Origin: Xestospongia bergquistia
Lineage: Eukaryota > Porifera > Demospongiae > Haplosclerida > Petrosiidae
Reading direction: 5' to 3'
DNA: 64,000 bases
Assembly (NCBI GenBank): GCA_963965975.1
Contig: OZ014415.1
Location: 5,771,001 to 5,835,000, forward strand
Shown: positions 50,001-61,979 of the stretch, piece by piece
How the letters are laid out: each line of letters starts with the position of its first letter
How positions within the stretch are numbered: the stretch's first letter is position 1
Program-made: the position numbers and the translations under genes
The notes under the pieces: generated by a model
Databases searched by the model: none
The model's input: only the letters and a program-made list of their open reading frames with translations
What the model was told of the DNA's origin: nothing

Positions 50001-50765
50001 ATTCATCCATCCATTTGTCCATCTATCTATCTACCTATCCATCTAATAACTCCATACATCCATTCATTAGTCCATCCATACACCCTACTAAATTAAATAG
50101 CAAACAACTGCATGTGCAAGTAATTATATATAACCAGTTCAAGAATTCTCCAAACAACACTTCAATATTAGCAATTATAGCATTGTTACAATATCAAGAA
50201 CCATTCACACATCAATATTAACTATATTAAGAATTACCTGTAATGGCAAAAATGCTCCACCAGAGTCAACAATATATATACAAGGTAGTCGATTTTGAAA
50301 TGCAATTTCTTGTGCTCTTAGTTGTTTTTTTACAGTAATAGGGTATGAAGTGCCACCTTTAAATGTCCAATCATTAGCAAACACCATACAATATTGATCA
50401 ATTATCTTAGTAATAGCAGTAACAGATCCTCCATTGTTGACTGTACCATAAGGCATATTTAAACCAGCATTAAGTGAAAGATATAAAATTGGTGAATCAG
50501 GATCTTGGAGTAGTGAGATTCGCTGATAAACTGACAATTTATTTAATTTTTGAGCTGCTTTAGGTAGAGTTTTTCCAGCTTCAAGTATAGCATTACGTGT
50601 CTTCAATGTTGAATGATAGCATGCTTCATTAATGGATCTATTTGTAATGGCTTCTTCTGAGTTAAAGTCAAACTGTGATTCTATGATGGGAAAACTATGA
50701 TAGAGTTGTCTTCCAATATATCTTGTATGCTTCTGTAGTCCATATAATAATAGTTTGTTTAACAT
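36494..50765 (-). CDS. MCCC2: Divergent MCCC2-like mitochondrial carboxyltransferase
   Basis: Twelve minus-strand exons join in one frame (535 residues): 50765-50238, 48988-48908, 48844-48725, 47421-47269, 41756-41685, 41340-41249, 39681-39468, 38862-38806, 38744-38646, 38416-38382, 37191-37116 and 36574-36494. MCCC2 is the biotin-dependent carboxyltransferase subunit of methylcrotonoyl-CoA carboxylase (leucine breakdown, mitochondrial matrix; human about 563 residues). The ATG at 50765 was chosen because [20 protein letters not shown] is basic and acid-free, like a mitochondrial targeting peptide; an upstream in-frame ATG (50876) is followed by an acceptor-like CCTAG. The N-terminal half is well conserved ([47 protein letters not shown]). 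The C-terminal half diverges: NTPSDDEF replaces [18 protein letters not shown] replaces GSYGAGNYGM, and [10 protein letters not shown] replaces MGGEQAANVL. A segment of roughly twenty residues is missing before the final [12 protein letters not shown]...FPIIRM. The donor after [10 protein letters not shown] is the weak GTTCGT. It is probably transcribed but may be a paralogue with reduced or changed activity. Confidence 0.85.
36591..36731. repeat. TATCA-type simple repeat in last MCCC2 intron
   Basis: About 140 bp of TATCATATCATATCCATATC-type pentamer and decamer repeats, starting only some 17 bp from the acceptor of the final exon (36574) on the minus-strand gene. Confidence 0.9.
37224..38294. 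mobile_element. 1.07-kb non-autonomous fold-back DNA element
   Basis: It begins TGTTACAGTAAGATTGTC and ends with its reverse complement, flanked by TATA on both sides (37220-37223, 38295-38298), a possible 4-bp target duplication. The inverted arms stay similar for about 240-270 bp, through CACTGAATGTGATATATTGG and the inner TTAGTTTTAATATCTGTACA. The arms contain internal palindromes (GGGATTTTGTGAAATCCC, CTGAAACTTTCAGGG). There is no coding sequence. It lies in the MCCC2 intron between exons 10 and 11. The family is not recognised; a MITE or fold-back element mobilised in trans is likely. Confidence 0.82.
37591..37965. repeat. 131-bp tandem repeat in the core of the fold-back element
   Basis: Two full copies and a partial third of a unit starting ATTAAAGGAAGT, at 37591, 37722 and 37853, with period 131. 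The unit contains CTGCTCTGAACTATG and CCTCAGAGTAGTCATC. The third copy is rearranged, with short extra copies of ATTAAAGGAAGTAT. Such internal expansions are common in non-autonomous elements. Confidence 0.85.
40311..40440. repeat. Minisatellite (about 30 bp) in MCCC2 intron
   Basis: Four to five imperfect copies containing AGTCCTGAACATA followed by a GAGGATATC or GAGGAATATTCTC segment. Confidence 0.75.
41002..41055. repeat. (TAA)n microsatellite
   Basis: An uninterrupted TAA run of about 54 bp in the MCCC2 intron between exons 6 and 7. Confidence 0.95.
42566..42602 (+). repeat. Isolated relic of the 42-bp satellite
   Basis: AATGAACGAATATTAGTTAA followed by ATGGATGAATTGTTG matches most of one satellite unit, in the same plus orientation as the arrays, 6.4 kb from the nearest block. 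Confidence 0.65.
45969..46108. repeat. 11-bp minisatellite AATTCAAAGAT
   Basis: About twelve imperfect copies of AATTCAAAGAT or AATTCAAAGGT in the 5.5-kb intron. Confidence 0.85.
46533..46803. repeat. About 60-bp minisatellite
   Basis: Five imperfect copies containing TGGACTTTGAACATAGGAAG, ATGCTTATTGGAGTTT and CACATAGGACTGAATGGTTA. Some copies have lost an internal segment. Confidence 0.8.
47490..47600. repeat. Short interspersed repeat ATAATGTCAA(C/T)TC
   Basis: Several imperfect copies of CTCATAATGTCAATT-type units (period about 16-18 bp) in the MCCC2 intron. They create a short Asn/His/Ser-rich chance ORF. Confidence 0.6.
47911..47961 (+). repeat. Diverged satellite-like monomer
   Basis: ATGAATGGACAGATGGATTG ATGAGTAAATGAATGAATGA resembles the satellite unit (ATGGACGAATGATCAGTAAATGGATGAAT) with substitutions. 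It is weaker than the 42566 relic and could be independent GGATGAAT simple repeat. Confidence 0.35.
49975..50080. repeat. Degenerate CATCCATT simple repeat
   Basis: About 100 bp of CATC/CATT-rich tetramers (TCCATCCATTCATCCACC). The reverse complement reads GGATGAATGGATGG, similar in composition to the satellite's ATGGATGAAT core. It lies in MCCC2 intron 1. Confidence 0.7.
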
Positions 50766-51298
50766 GACAGAACCTAGGAAGGAGAGAAGTGGCTGAATAA
50801 CATTAAGTTTTAAAGTGTGTAGAGATTTACCAAGAAGTATATACTTGTTGAATTTAGGAGGAAGGGTTAATATCATATTATACAACAAATATGGCCTTCC
50901 TTCTTTAATCCATATCGGAACAGTTTAGATTAAATATTTAACATATATTGTATATGTTCGGAACAGTTTAGAATTAAATATTTAACATATATTGTATTAT
51001 ATATACATATACTACAATGTACTATAAAATACATGACTAATTGGGATAAGTAAATCAATTGTCTTACTACTTGTCAGTACATAGTATATACTAGTTTAAT
51101 TGACCATTTGATTTGTCTATTAGTAATATCCTTTTGCTCTATTTAAAGTTAAGTATAGAGGTATACTCAATGTAATTTAATGACTTGATTATCAACTTAT
51201 TTGTTTGTTCAGAATTGGAAACATTTCAAAGCCTGGATCTATTATCAATGTGATAATGAGTGACAAATACACCAAACTATGTACTTATTAAAAGTAAT

Positions 51299-51351
<53 letters not shown>

Positions 51352-51427
51352 ACATACATACCAACTACTGCAATTCCAGTTCAGCCACGCCTTCTCAAAT
51401 TATTATTATTATTAATAATTATTGAAC
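50766..51427. promoter_or_regulatory. Shared head-to-head promoter region, MCCC2-like / SLC35D-like
   Basis: 662 bp separate the two divergent start codons. The region has an (AC)n run at 51301-51346 and a direct repeat of a 40-bp AT-rich segment (CGGAACAGTTTAGA at about 50918 and 50960). The transporter start AACATGGCGGC matches the YY1 core AANATGGCGGC, a motif that often overlaps start codons of metazoan housekeeping genes. No TATA box is evident. A 5' UTR intron for the minus gene is possible (acceptor-like CCTAG next to its ATG). Confidence 0.5.
51301..51346. repeat. (CA)n microsatellite
   Basis: An uninterrupted CA run of about 46 bp, with ACATACACACATACATA degeneration to its right, in the divergent promoter gap. 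Confidence 0.95.
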
Positions 51428-54400
51428 ATGGCGGCTCCATCTCCAAGATCTGTTGAGAGCCAGCATGAAGAAAAAGTTGAAAAGGAACGTTACGTATTGA
51501 TGATGAAACAAATAGGAGCGTCAGTATTTTTTGGTGTAGTTTCCATTTTGATTGTAATGGTGAACAAGACGGTACTCACAACATACCAGTAAGGAGGGTG
51601 TGGTGTTCTAATTAGTGCGCACTCAATGAGAGGATTGGCTACCTAATCTGTCCATACTTTATTGTGTACAATAATGAACATAAGACTCCATCTAAGTGGT
51701 ATTAGGTAATGATGGCCAGTCTAACTTCATATAGCTTTATGGACCCCTGGTTGTTTTTAGTGTCATTTATCATGTAGCCTTAGCAACTACAGCCTGGCAA
51801 GATTCCCCAACTTAACTTTGCCAATTTTCATGTTAGTATTTCTTGTTGATATTAATAAATACTATAATAAAGCACCAAAATTTAACCCCCCACCAAACAT
51901 CAGTGTATAAATAGTGCATGTATGCTATGTGTGTGTGTATGAGTACATATCTATAATTTCTAACAAGCCCATCCTTATTGAATTACCACATCATATTATC
52001 AGGTAATATCCCCAAGCCTTTGTTTTATAATAGTAATTAACAAGTAAACAACAAACACGCCTTTTACAAAGGATAACTAGATATAACAAAGGTATATGAG
52101 GACAATTGGTCTAACACTCTGATATTTACTATAAATAACAAGATATGCTGACATACTAGCATTGTAAGGATTTTGTAATAGATAGCCTTTTTCTGGTTTG
52201 TCTGACCGATCATTATCTAATACTTTGTTGTCATATTGTGTCTTTGTCTGGGCTTTAAAGTGATCTACTAACTTTAACAAATAATAAAATTTTATATTGT
52301 ATCTTCAATTGGTATATTGTGGGTCAATTGCGTAAGACATAACACAGACTCTAGACAAGATCAAAAAGAATTAAAAAATGACTATATTTTGTTTAGTATA
52401 CACTACACATTCAATGGCATTCTAATTACTTAGCTTTAAAAAACAAGTGATAATATATGTATATTTATAGTTAATACTATCCATTATATTACATGGACTG
52501 TATTTCCTTAAATAAAGTACCTTGGCCTCTATATCTTTTCCAAGCTTTTTGACCAGACCTCTAAACAAGAGAGGCCTTTCTTTACTCTAGTATCAATCAT
52601 TAATTTAACAATACTCACACGAAAATCTTAGCTTGCTGAGATATCATCAATACATGTACACATAACTAAACGTGGGAAGGACGTGGTCAGTAGGCTTCAA
52701 TTTAAGACCAGTCCTCTATTTACTATTTGGCTTGGATTATCCAGGACTCAATTAGAGATTGGACATCTATTTGGAGGAGACCTCTATTTGAGAAGATATG
52801 CTATCTATATGTCTTAACAAGACTAGTAGTGAATGTAAACTTGTTATTATAGACACCGCTTTGTGAACTAACTAACCAATTAACGAAGACAGTCTTATAA
52901 TTAAAACATTAAATTACATTAAATAATGTCTGTGGAAAAGCTTTAAAAGGCTGTAAATTATATTTGAGGCTTTTAATGTAATAAGTGGTATGACATATGT
53001 ATCATGCCAAGGTAAATAGATGGACTATATTTTACAAACAAATTTGTTATGTTTATATTCCTAATGTATTTTAGTGAATCAGACATAATTATGTATATGT
53101 AATTATTATATTATAATTACTGTTTCGTTTTCCTCTAGTTTTCCTTCTTTTCAAGTTGTCGGACTTGGTCAGGTATGTATATTATGTATACACTTAATAA
53201 CATAGAGTTGTAGTCATATTAAAACAAACTATTCAAGTACATGTATTCATTTTAACATAATACTCACTTTAACAAGCTACTTACTTTGACAAATTGTAAT
53301 TACTTAACAAACCACTTATTTTAACAAACTACTATTTTTGACAAACCCCTTAAATCAACAAACTATAGTTACTTTAGCAAACCACTTACTTTAAACTACT
53401 TACTTTAGTTCTATTATATGTACATTAATTACCACAGTATGACAAAATTGGCACACTTCTCTGTACATATAAATAGTTTATCTTGTGCAACTTCTGACAC
53501 CTTGTCTACATCAGATTAAGTTAAAGTATTTGGTATTGTGTCTCCTTTTAGATTATTGCTATCATATTTGTAGCACAGAGTGCTAAGTCTTTAGGGTTTG
53601 TCACATTTCCTGATTTTAGCAAAGACCAAGTAATTAGAGTAAGTTATTATAATAATATATGCAATGTATGTGTACAATTGATCAATATACATGTACATGT
53701 AACACCACTATACAAGTACATGTATAAGTGTTCAATATACATGTACATGTAACACCACTATACAAGTACATGTACAATTGATCAATATACATGTACATGT
53801 AACACCACTATACAAGTACATGTACAATTGTTGAATATACATATACAATATGTTGGTAAGATACTGTATATTTTAAGGTTTTTATTATTACAGTACAAAG
53901 AGTATATTTATTGGAAACATCTAAAGTGCAATTACCAGTGTACTATAATAATAATTATACAAAGGATTTTTTTCTAAGATTCTTTTAGACCACATATTTG
54001 ATGTTACTCTATCTTGTTTATTGTGTTGTTTTTGTAGCAACAGCTAAAAGTAAACTGCACCTACTTACCTCAGACAAATAGTATACTCTTTTAAGATTAT
54101 CTTATACTTCAAGTGCTACAATTAATAAGTTTGATTGATTATAAATTGAAAAAAATATCTTTCTACACATTCTTCTGTAAAACAAGTTTTCCTTAACTGT
54201 TAGTATAAAGTCAGTCATAAGCATTTTATTATGTTACATGATCTGTGGTTAACCCAATCCTTGTTTATATATTATGGCCTTGTTGATATTAACTATGAAA
54301 AGAGAACACCCCTAAAATAATATCAATTAATTAGATCAATAGTCATCCAGAGTTGATTCCTGACAATTTCCAGCAGTGGGTCTTCTTTCCTTAATGTTTT

Positions 54401-56275
54401 ATTAACATAGTTGTTGTTTGTACATGTACTTGTATAAATATAGCTAAGACTTTTGATTGTATCTGTTCATTCTTTACTAATAATTAATTAATAATCACAT
54501 GTTAAATTTACTATAACTTTAAGTACATTAATTCCTAATTTAGCATATTATTATAAGTTCATCTTCCTTTATCTTTATAGGTTTTTCCTTTACCTATATT
54601 TTATATCACTAACTTAATATTTGGTCTGGGAAGTACTCAATTGTTGAGGTAAGATCACATGATATGTGATATGTCATATGTACTTCTTATAAACAATCTG
54701 TTGTTTTAAGGTACTTTTGTAAGTTTATAACTTGTATTGAGCAATAACAACATGAGTACTCATATTTGGTATGTGCATATACATTATTTACATAAATACA
54801 ATAGTTCTCAGAAAACAGATGGATTGTGTTCATGTAGATCATTATTCTCAGCCATAATGCTGGAATTTTTCAGTTCTGTTTACATTGTACTACTAAATAC
54901 ATTATGAATTGTATGAGTACTCTCTTTGTGGTGAATCCGTATGTTGTAGTTGATGCTATTTGAGTGGTTTCTTTGTGGTTTGAAGTTATCTTACAACTCA
55001 ACCATTCTAGCCTGTAGGCCTAAATTGTAATAGTAATAAGAACAACTCTTTTTGTATTAATTTAATTTAAATTTTTTTGACCAACTTTGTATATGGTTGT
55101 TACTTCGAACTCAACAAAACTCTTTGTTAATTTTTATTTAATTTAGTAACTTCATGCCCATGTCACAGACATACATACACTATTGACTATCTTAAGCCAT
55201 ATAATCTGGTTGTCTTATAAGGACTATGAGTATTGAAACTGTAGCTTTGGTGTGACATTTCCCATTTGGACATCATCTCTTGTTATTTAAATACATTGTA
55301 CTTGACTTCATATTGTTTTAAAGTATTGTTTTTGGGAGATTGATTTATTATTAATGTTACATCCTCATTATCTCAGTGAACGCTCGCTATAGCCTTGTAA
55401 GGTCTACTTGAAGAGATTTGAACTTCTGGAATGAAAGTGAACATAAGAGTGTTGGAATTTTACATATGCTAATTCCTGTAGCCACATACATGCACACTTT
55501 GTAATACTGAATGTATGTGACATGTAGTATTTCTATGTTTAATCTTTTTACATGGTTGATTTGTTTTGGGACTCATTTCCATTATATTTCATCCGTTTGT
55601 TGTATTGGTGTGTCATGTCCAAAAGAGGCCTCTTCTTTGGGACTTTTGTCCATTACATAACATCATTTGATCTTCAAGTTCCATTGTTGTTTTTGTGTAG
55701 ATCAAAAGTGTTTATCATTACTATTGATTTGAACCATATGTAACCTCCTAATATTTGTCTTTATTGCAAATTAAGATTTTAGAACTTTTAGAATTATTTA
55801 GCATCTTTAAGTCATCAAAAAAACTATTTCATTTTCAATTTATTTGCTATGCAATTTATTTATTGGTAATTTTCCAATCCTCAAGTTTTTTGTCTTTGTC
55901 TTTTTGTACCAGTTTTTCTCAAATAATATAACAACAAAGTAGCTATATTTGGCAGCTGTTAGACATTGCCTGCTTATTACTCATGTCAACAAAAGTTAAT
56001 TAGGTTAATAAAATGGGAATTTATCACTAAGGAATAAATTGTTTAGATATTAGAGGGGATCTCCACTTGTACATGTACATACGCATATAGTATAAATGTT
56101 GACTACAAACCACTATATAAAAACAGTTGAGGTCATATCCTATTCCTAGAAGTTATACCATAGTGGAAGTTGATTCCATGATCACAGACAGTTTTCCTCT
56201 TTTGAGTGGTGAGCTCATTAGAGATGTTATGTGCATATGGATGTACGTACATGTGTGTGCGTGTGCATGCGTGCA

Positions 56276-56319
<44 letters not shown>

Positions 56320-59300
56320 TTTGTGTGTGTGCAGTGAGTGTGGCTTATTGAGCTTTAAAACCTCTTTTTTGCTAGTTATAGCTTGATCGTTGCTAGCTCT
56401 CTACTTTCCAAATTTCCAATATTTATATGAAATTATTGTGTTTAAAACAATAATAGGATGCCAGACAATCCAAAGATTTTTTTTGGACCACATGGTGTAT
56501 ATTAGTATGTCTTTTCATTACTATAGTTTACATTCTGTTGTTGTATTGTACTTTCCAGAGCACTCCATTAACCACATACATCAACCACCAATACATATAG
56601 AAACCAATGAATATTATTACTTTTACCACAAGTACTTAGTATGACTGATGAAGCTCTAATAACACTAGAAAACTTCTTTGAGCAGTTTTATAGCTTCTGT
56701 ACACTATCTAGTCTTCAATTTTTGCAATAACCCAATCATTTACAGCAACAACAGTCCATCAAGATAATGTTAAGACAACATTCAGAATTATTATCTTGTT
56801 AAAATATATTCACTGCTCAAAAAGAACATATTCCCAACATGTCTACGTATAGTACATGATTCATGATGATAAATTTTTACATAGTATTGTTGATAGCTTT
56901 CATTTTGACCAAAATCTGAGCTTTTGTTAGTTTTAACAAAGAATTTTTTCCTTACTATGATATATATGTGGATTATTGTACTAATTTGTTGATGAAACCT
57001 ATCCAATTCCTGGACATCATAATGTAAACAATTAATGATCTCCTTCAGTTCACAAGAGTGAAGATGCCATCGATTGATCTCATTAACCACATGTGCATGC
57101 CTTCCTAGTGTTATACATTTATGGATTGTACAATTGATCATGCGTTTACAAAATTTGGTTCTTGTTGCGCAAACAGTCTATGATCTCTTTTGGTTTGACA
57201 GCATCATAACTTGCATCATAACTTGTACATTGACCTTGATCGTACATGTATCAAAAATGTACATACTTGATGGATTGAAGGTTTTAGTATACTGGAGGAT
57301 TTGTGTACTATGTTATGTTGTTTTCCATTGAGAGAATAGAATAGTAGATATTTTCTTACTTAAAAACATCACATTTGATTGTAACCTTTTGTATGATTTT
57401 AACAATAACTTCATTATATGTAATAGCTTCCAGTATTCTGAAGTAGGGGAGGAATCAGAATCCACACCCTCTTTCTTTTGCTCCCTTGAGCCTTGCGCAA
57501 ACACTTATTATAGTTTGAGGTACTATACTGACAGATCTGATACCATGGAAAGAATAGTTTAATTTGCTGGATATTAATCAAGAAAGACTTGATTAAATTC
57601 TATTATTTACTTCCAGTATCAAAACATTGTGATATAATATTATTTAGAATTATTCTTGAGATAACAAGAACAATTTCCATACTATTAATATTTAAACCTT
57701 GTATTATAACATGTTTTGTTGCTTACTGTAAGATATGGCCTATTAGTTGGCTACTCACTGATTATTGGCATGTCCGAGAAACCTCATATATTTAATTAAG
57801 TTAATTGTATTTTCTGCCCTTTGATTGTTGGACCATCTGTCATGTGGAGTACTCAGTGATTGCATGAAATAAACTATGTTATTTATATGAACCAATTAGG
57901 GATTTTTATATATAATTTACTTACCTATTGTTTAAGAGTGTCTTTGTAGTATTGGGTACTTTATTTGGTACATGTTGTTTATTTAACAATAGATGTCTGG
58001 CTTTTTTTAAGTTACTATTCTACAATACAGATGTATGAATTCCTTCACAATAAGTTTGTTTTTCAGTGGAACTCCAGTAGTATCAACCTCTTCATAAAAT
58101 TTACTGTACAAGTGTACATGTACTATATTGGCAATGAATTACTCCTTTGATAGATAAAATTGTTTTCAACCCACAAATCCATTTATGTGTATAAACTATT
58201 ACATAAAACTTAGTCTATGAACTTAACCTCATTCATCCTGTATACAAATTCCTGTAAAAATCTTTCTCCAAGAAACAATGTATCATGTAGTTATTGTAGA
58301 CATTATGTTTATGAGTATAATCTATCAATTAATTGACATTCAGCGTTTGGGCATTTAATTACCTCGTCTTCATTGTAATATATGTCTTAATTTAATGTAT
58401 TGTTACAGAAATACTTGTACTCATCTCTTCTGTCTTGTAATTGTTTTAATATTTATATTATTTTTAATATTTTTTTTTCTATGTAGTATTCCAATGTTCA
58501 CAGTACTTCGTCGATTTACTCTCATTTTTGTATCAGTTGGACAGATTTGGTTACTTAAGTAAGTTGATTAATTTATATTATAATTACTTCATAACTACTT
58601 GCTTCATAAAAATATTGTGACTGCATTGATTTGTTTTGTCACTCAAACTTGCTAGAGACCACACCTTTTAATTAATAAATAAATGTGACTTGATTTGCAA
58701 TAAGAGGCCACTTTTGTCAAAAAATTTGTGGCCTGATTTGTGAAAGGGACTACTATCAAAAACACTTCAAAAAAATTTGTATGCATACAGTTATCATGAA
58801 TAGTTGTGCATATATAACAACTGTATGTATACATAACTGATGTTTTAACAGTGGTCTCTTTACAAATCAAGTCACAAATGTTTTGTCAGAAATGGTCCCT
58901 TATTGCAAATCATGTTACAGATGTTGTTGTATATATCAAGCAAAGATAGGAGTTTCTGATACAAATATTGTCCAAGCTAGTTGTGTTCAAACACTATACT
59001 TACAATATATGTAATGTTATTGAGTAGGGGCCAGTGGTGGTCAAGTTGTCTAACTAGCTGAATGTTTCTAAGTTTTGAGACTATAGAGTGGGTCCAACTC
59101 TACTCCAAGATTAAGCAGCATGCATGCGTGTAAGCATTTATGTGTACAGAGGATGACCTCCATATAAACCAGTAATTAGCTGATTAGACCTCCTCCTCTT
59201 TGAATATCAGGGGAAAGATAAAGAATATTAATAACAAACAAACTTGTCTTCATAAACTAAGTCTATTTGAAATAGTTAAACTTGTTTACATGTTAGACTA

Positions 59301-61860
59301 ACTTGGAGTAAATAGCTGTTTTTATGTGACTTCTCCTGTAAAATTAGCCTAATATCGTTACTTATGATGAAAGAAGTTGCCGACAAGTGATATATATTTA
59401 CTTTTCGAAGTCGCCATAGAAACAGACTTATTAGTGTCTGGTATTGATTAATCTCATATAAAGTATAAACACAGAGTTAGAAACCATAATATTTTCTAAG
59501 GATTCTCTGTAATGTCCCTGTCTCTCTACTTATCTCTCTATTATCTACATCTACATGTACATGTACATGTAGATAATACTTCCCTTTAGTATCTACATGT
59601 CCCTGCCTTTATACTTATCTCTCCTGTATCTACATGTACATGTACCTCTACTTATCTCTCTAGTAAATGTACATGTACATATCCTTGTCCTCTACTTATT
59701 TCTCTAGTATATGTACATGTATCTGTCCCTCTACTTATCTCTCTAGTATATGTACATGTACCTCTACTATAATTGTATTTTAGTAATAAATTAGCAGAAA
59801 AGTTTTCTTTTGTTTTCACAATTTTTGACAATATATTGAAAATATTTTTTGTTAGATTACAGCTGTGTTGTAGAGGTCAGCTATCAGCTATATAGACTTT
59901 GACAAATTTACAACTGATTTGTGTATTTGATAACTAGTCTAACACAATTTAGTGTTAACAGATTTTAATTGAAGTAATGATTACAATAGTGTTATTTTGT
60001 AATACTATCTTACCACAATATCTACCTCTAAACTATATATTCAATGACCAAAGTACAGTAATTTCATATTGTCCAATATAAATTTTTATGTGCAATGTCA
60101 TTCTGTGCATTTTAATATTTTGGTAATCCAATCTTATATACTTGTGTGTGTGTTTATAAAAATATAATCCTTTTCTACTTTTCTATATAGGAAGTATGAA
60201 TCAATTGGAGTCAATATATCACTAATTCTTATGATATTGGGAGCATTTGTGGCAGCTTTGTAAGTTAATATAATATGTTGTAGGTATTGTAAAATGATTG
60301 TTTGCTTATACAAAAAAAATTAATTTTGAATAGTCAACAAATCTATTATATTGTGTAGTTAATTATCATTGGTATATTAAAAATTAAAAGAAAAATAGGA
60401 ATTTATTATCTCACTCATAATTTAGACTAGAGGTATGTTGGTACAATGGTTTAGTGATGCATTGGTACATTGGTACAAAGGTCTAGTGGTATGTTGGTAC
60501 AATGGTCTAATGATACATTAGTACATTGGTACAATGGCCTAGTGGTACATCGGTGCATTGGCACAATGGCCTAGTGATACATTGGTATAGCGGTCTAGTG
60601 ATACATTGGTACATTGGTACTAGTCTTGTGGTACATTGGTCAGTGGTCTAATGGTTCATCAGTGTATTGGTACAATAGCTTTGTGATATGGTTTGTGGGT
60701 ACAACATTAAACTTCAATTCTCAATAATTAATCAGATAAAATATATAATATAAACCCTATTATTTCAATGAAGCCACACACTTACACACACAAAGTGTAT
60801 GAATCATTGAGTATACATGTAATACCACATGTTTTTTCCTGTTATCAATACTACTATTGTATAGTATTGTTCTTGAATTACTTTTATGGTTATATTTGTA
60901 GGAAGGACATGATTATACGTCAATCTGACCTATTTATCAGGGGTTATCTATGTGATACTTCCTCTACTTACATAAACAAGAAATTGTACAATGACCATAT
61001 TCCCAACCTTAGTTCTTTTTTTTGTGGTGAGAGGTTGCTAGACAATTGATTTATGGATAATTAGAGTGCATATTTGACATTTTTGATGGTAACTATGGAA
61101 TCATGAATCACAATACAATACACAGGTGTGAGTAGTAATTAAAATCCAGCTGTTGTTGATAAATAAATGTTCGTATTTTTACACCTGTGGCTACGCTGTA
61201 TTGTCTCTCTTTCTCACTTCGTGGAGGAGTGATACCTTTCAAACCTTAGCAAATATTGAACTTTGAGCCTGTTTGAAAACAGATTTTATGATTATAGACA
61301 CCAGCTGTATTGATTGCATTAACATAACTCCTTCTATGTCCATCGTGAAGTTGTTAAAATCGGTGAAATGTTTGTTGACATAAACTGTGAGCATTAAAAC
61401 TTTGAATGAAATTCTTTAAATAGCATACTAATAAAAGTGTTAATGAATTGTATTTTTTTTCACTTGTAAAATACCAGCTCATTTGTTTAAAACATAATTA
61501 GCTCATATTATTAGTAAGACTTTCTTAAGAACTCTAGAAAACCATTTTTTCTGTGCTATAGTGATAGCAAAGAAAATAGTCACAAATTTTATGTAAAGTG
61601 TACATTTTATTAGACTACATACATGGATTTAGAGCAAATACATCATTGGCAACAAAAATAGATCAGATAGACTGGGAATGAGACTGTAGTGCTTCAATTG
61701 GTGCATAGTATAAAGATCAGATAGACTGGGAATGAGACTGTAGTGCATAACTATTGTGTAATATAAAAGAATTGGACTTTATTTGTGTATGCTGATGAGA
61801 TTCATAAAGCCTTCTCTATTACACTAAATAGCATGTAGATTTTTTGTAGATGAATAATAT

Positions 61861-61891
<31 letters not shown>

Positions 61892-61894
61892 CGC

Positions 61895-61979
<85 letters not shown>

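Noticed and set aside
52500-52800. Possible inverted-repeat element with CCTCTATTT words
   Set aside because: Repeated CCTCTATT-like words occur in direct and inverted senses, but no continuous pair of arms could be aligned by eye.
56957-57504. Possible nested minus-strand gene (stretches 57504-57355 and 57105-56957)
   Set aside because: The first stretch has no ATG (it begins at GTG), the splice join is weak, and no domain is recognised.
60768-61049. 93-codon ORF in transporter intron
   Set aside because: Composition is that of translated AT-rich DNA, with many Tyr, Ile, Phe and Cys; no domain or splice context.
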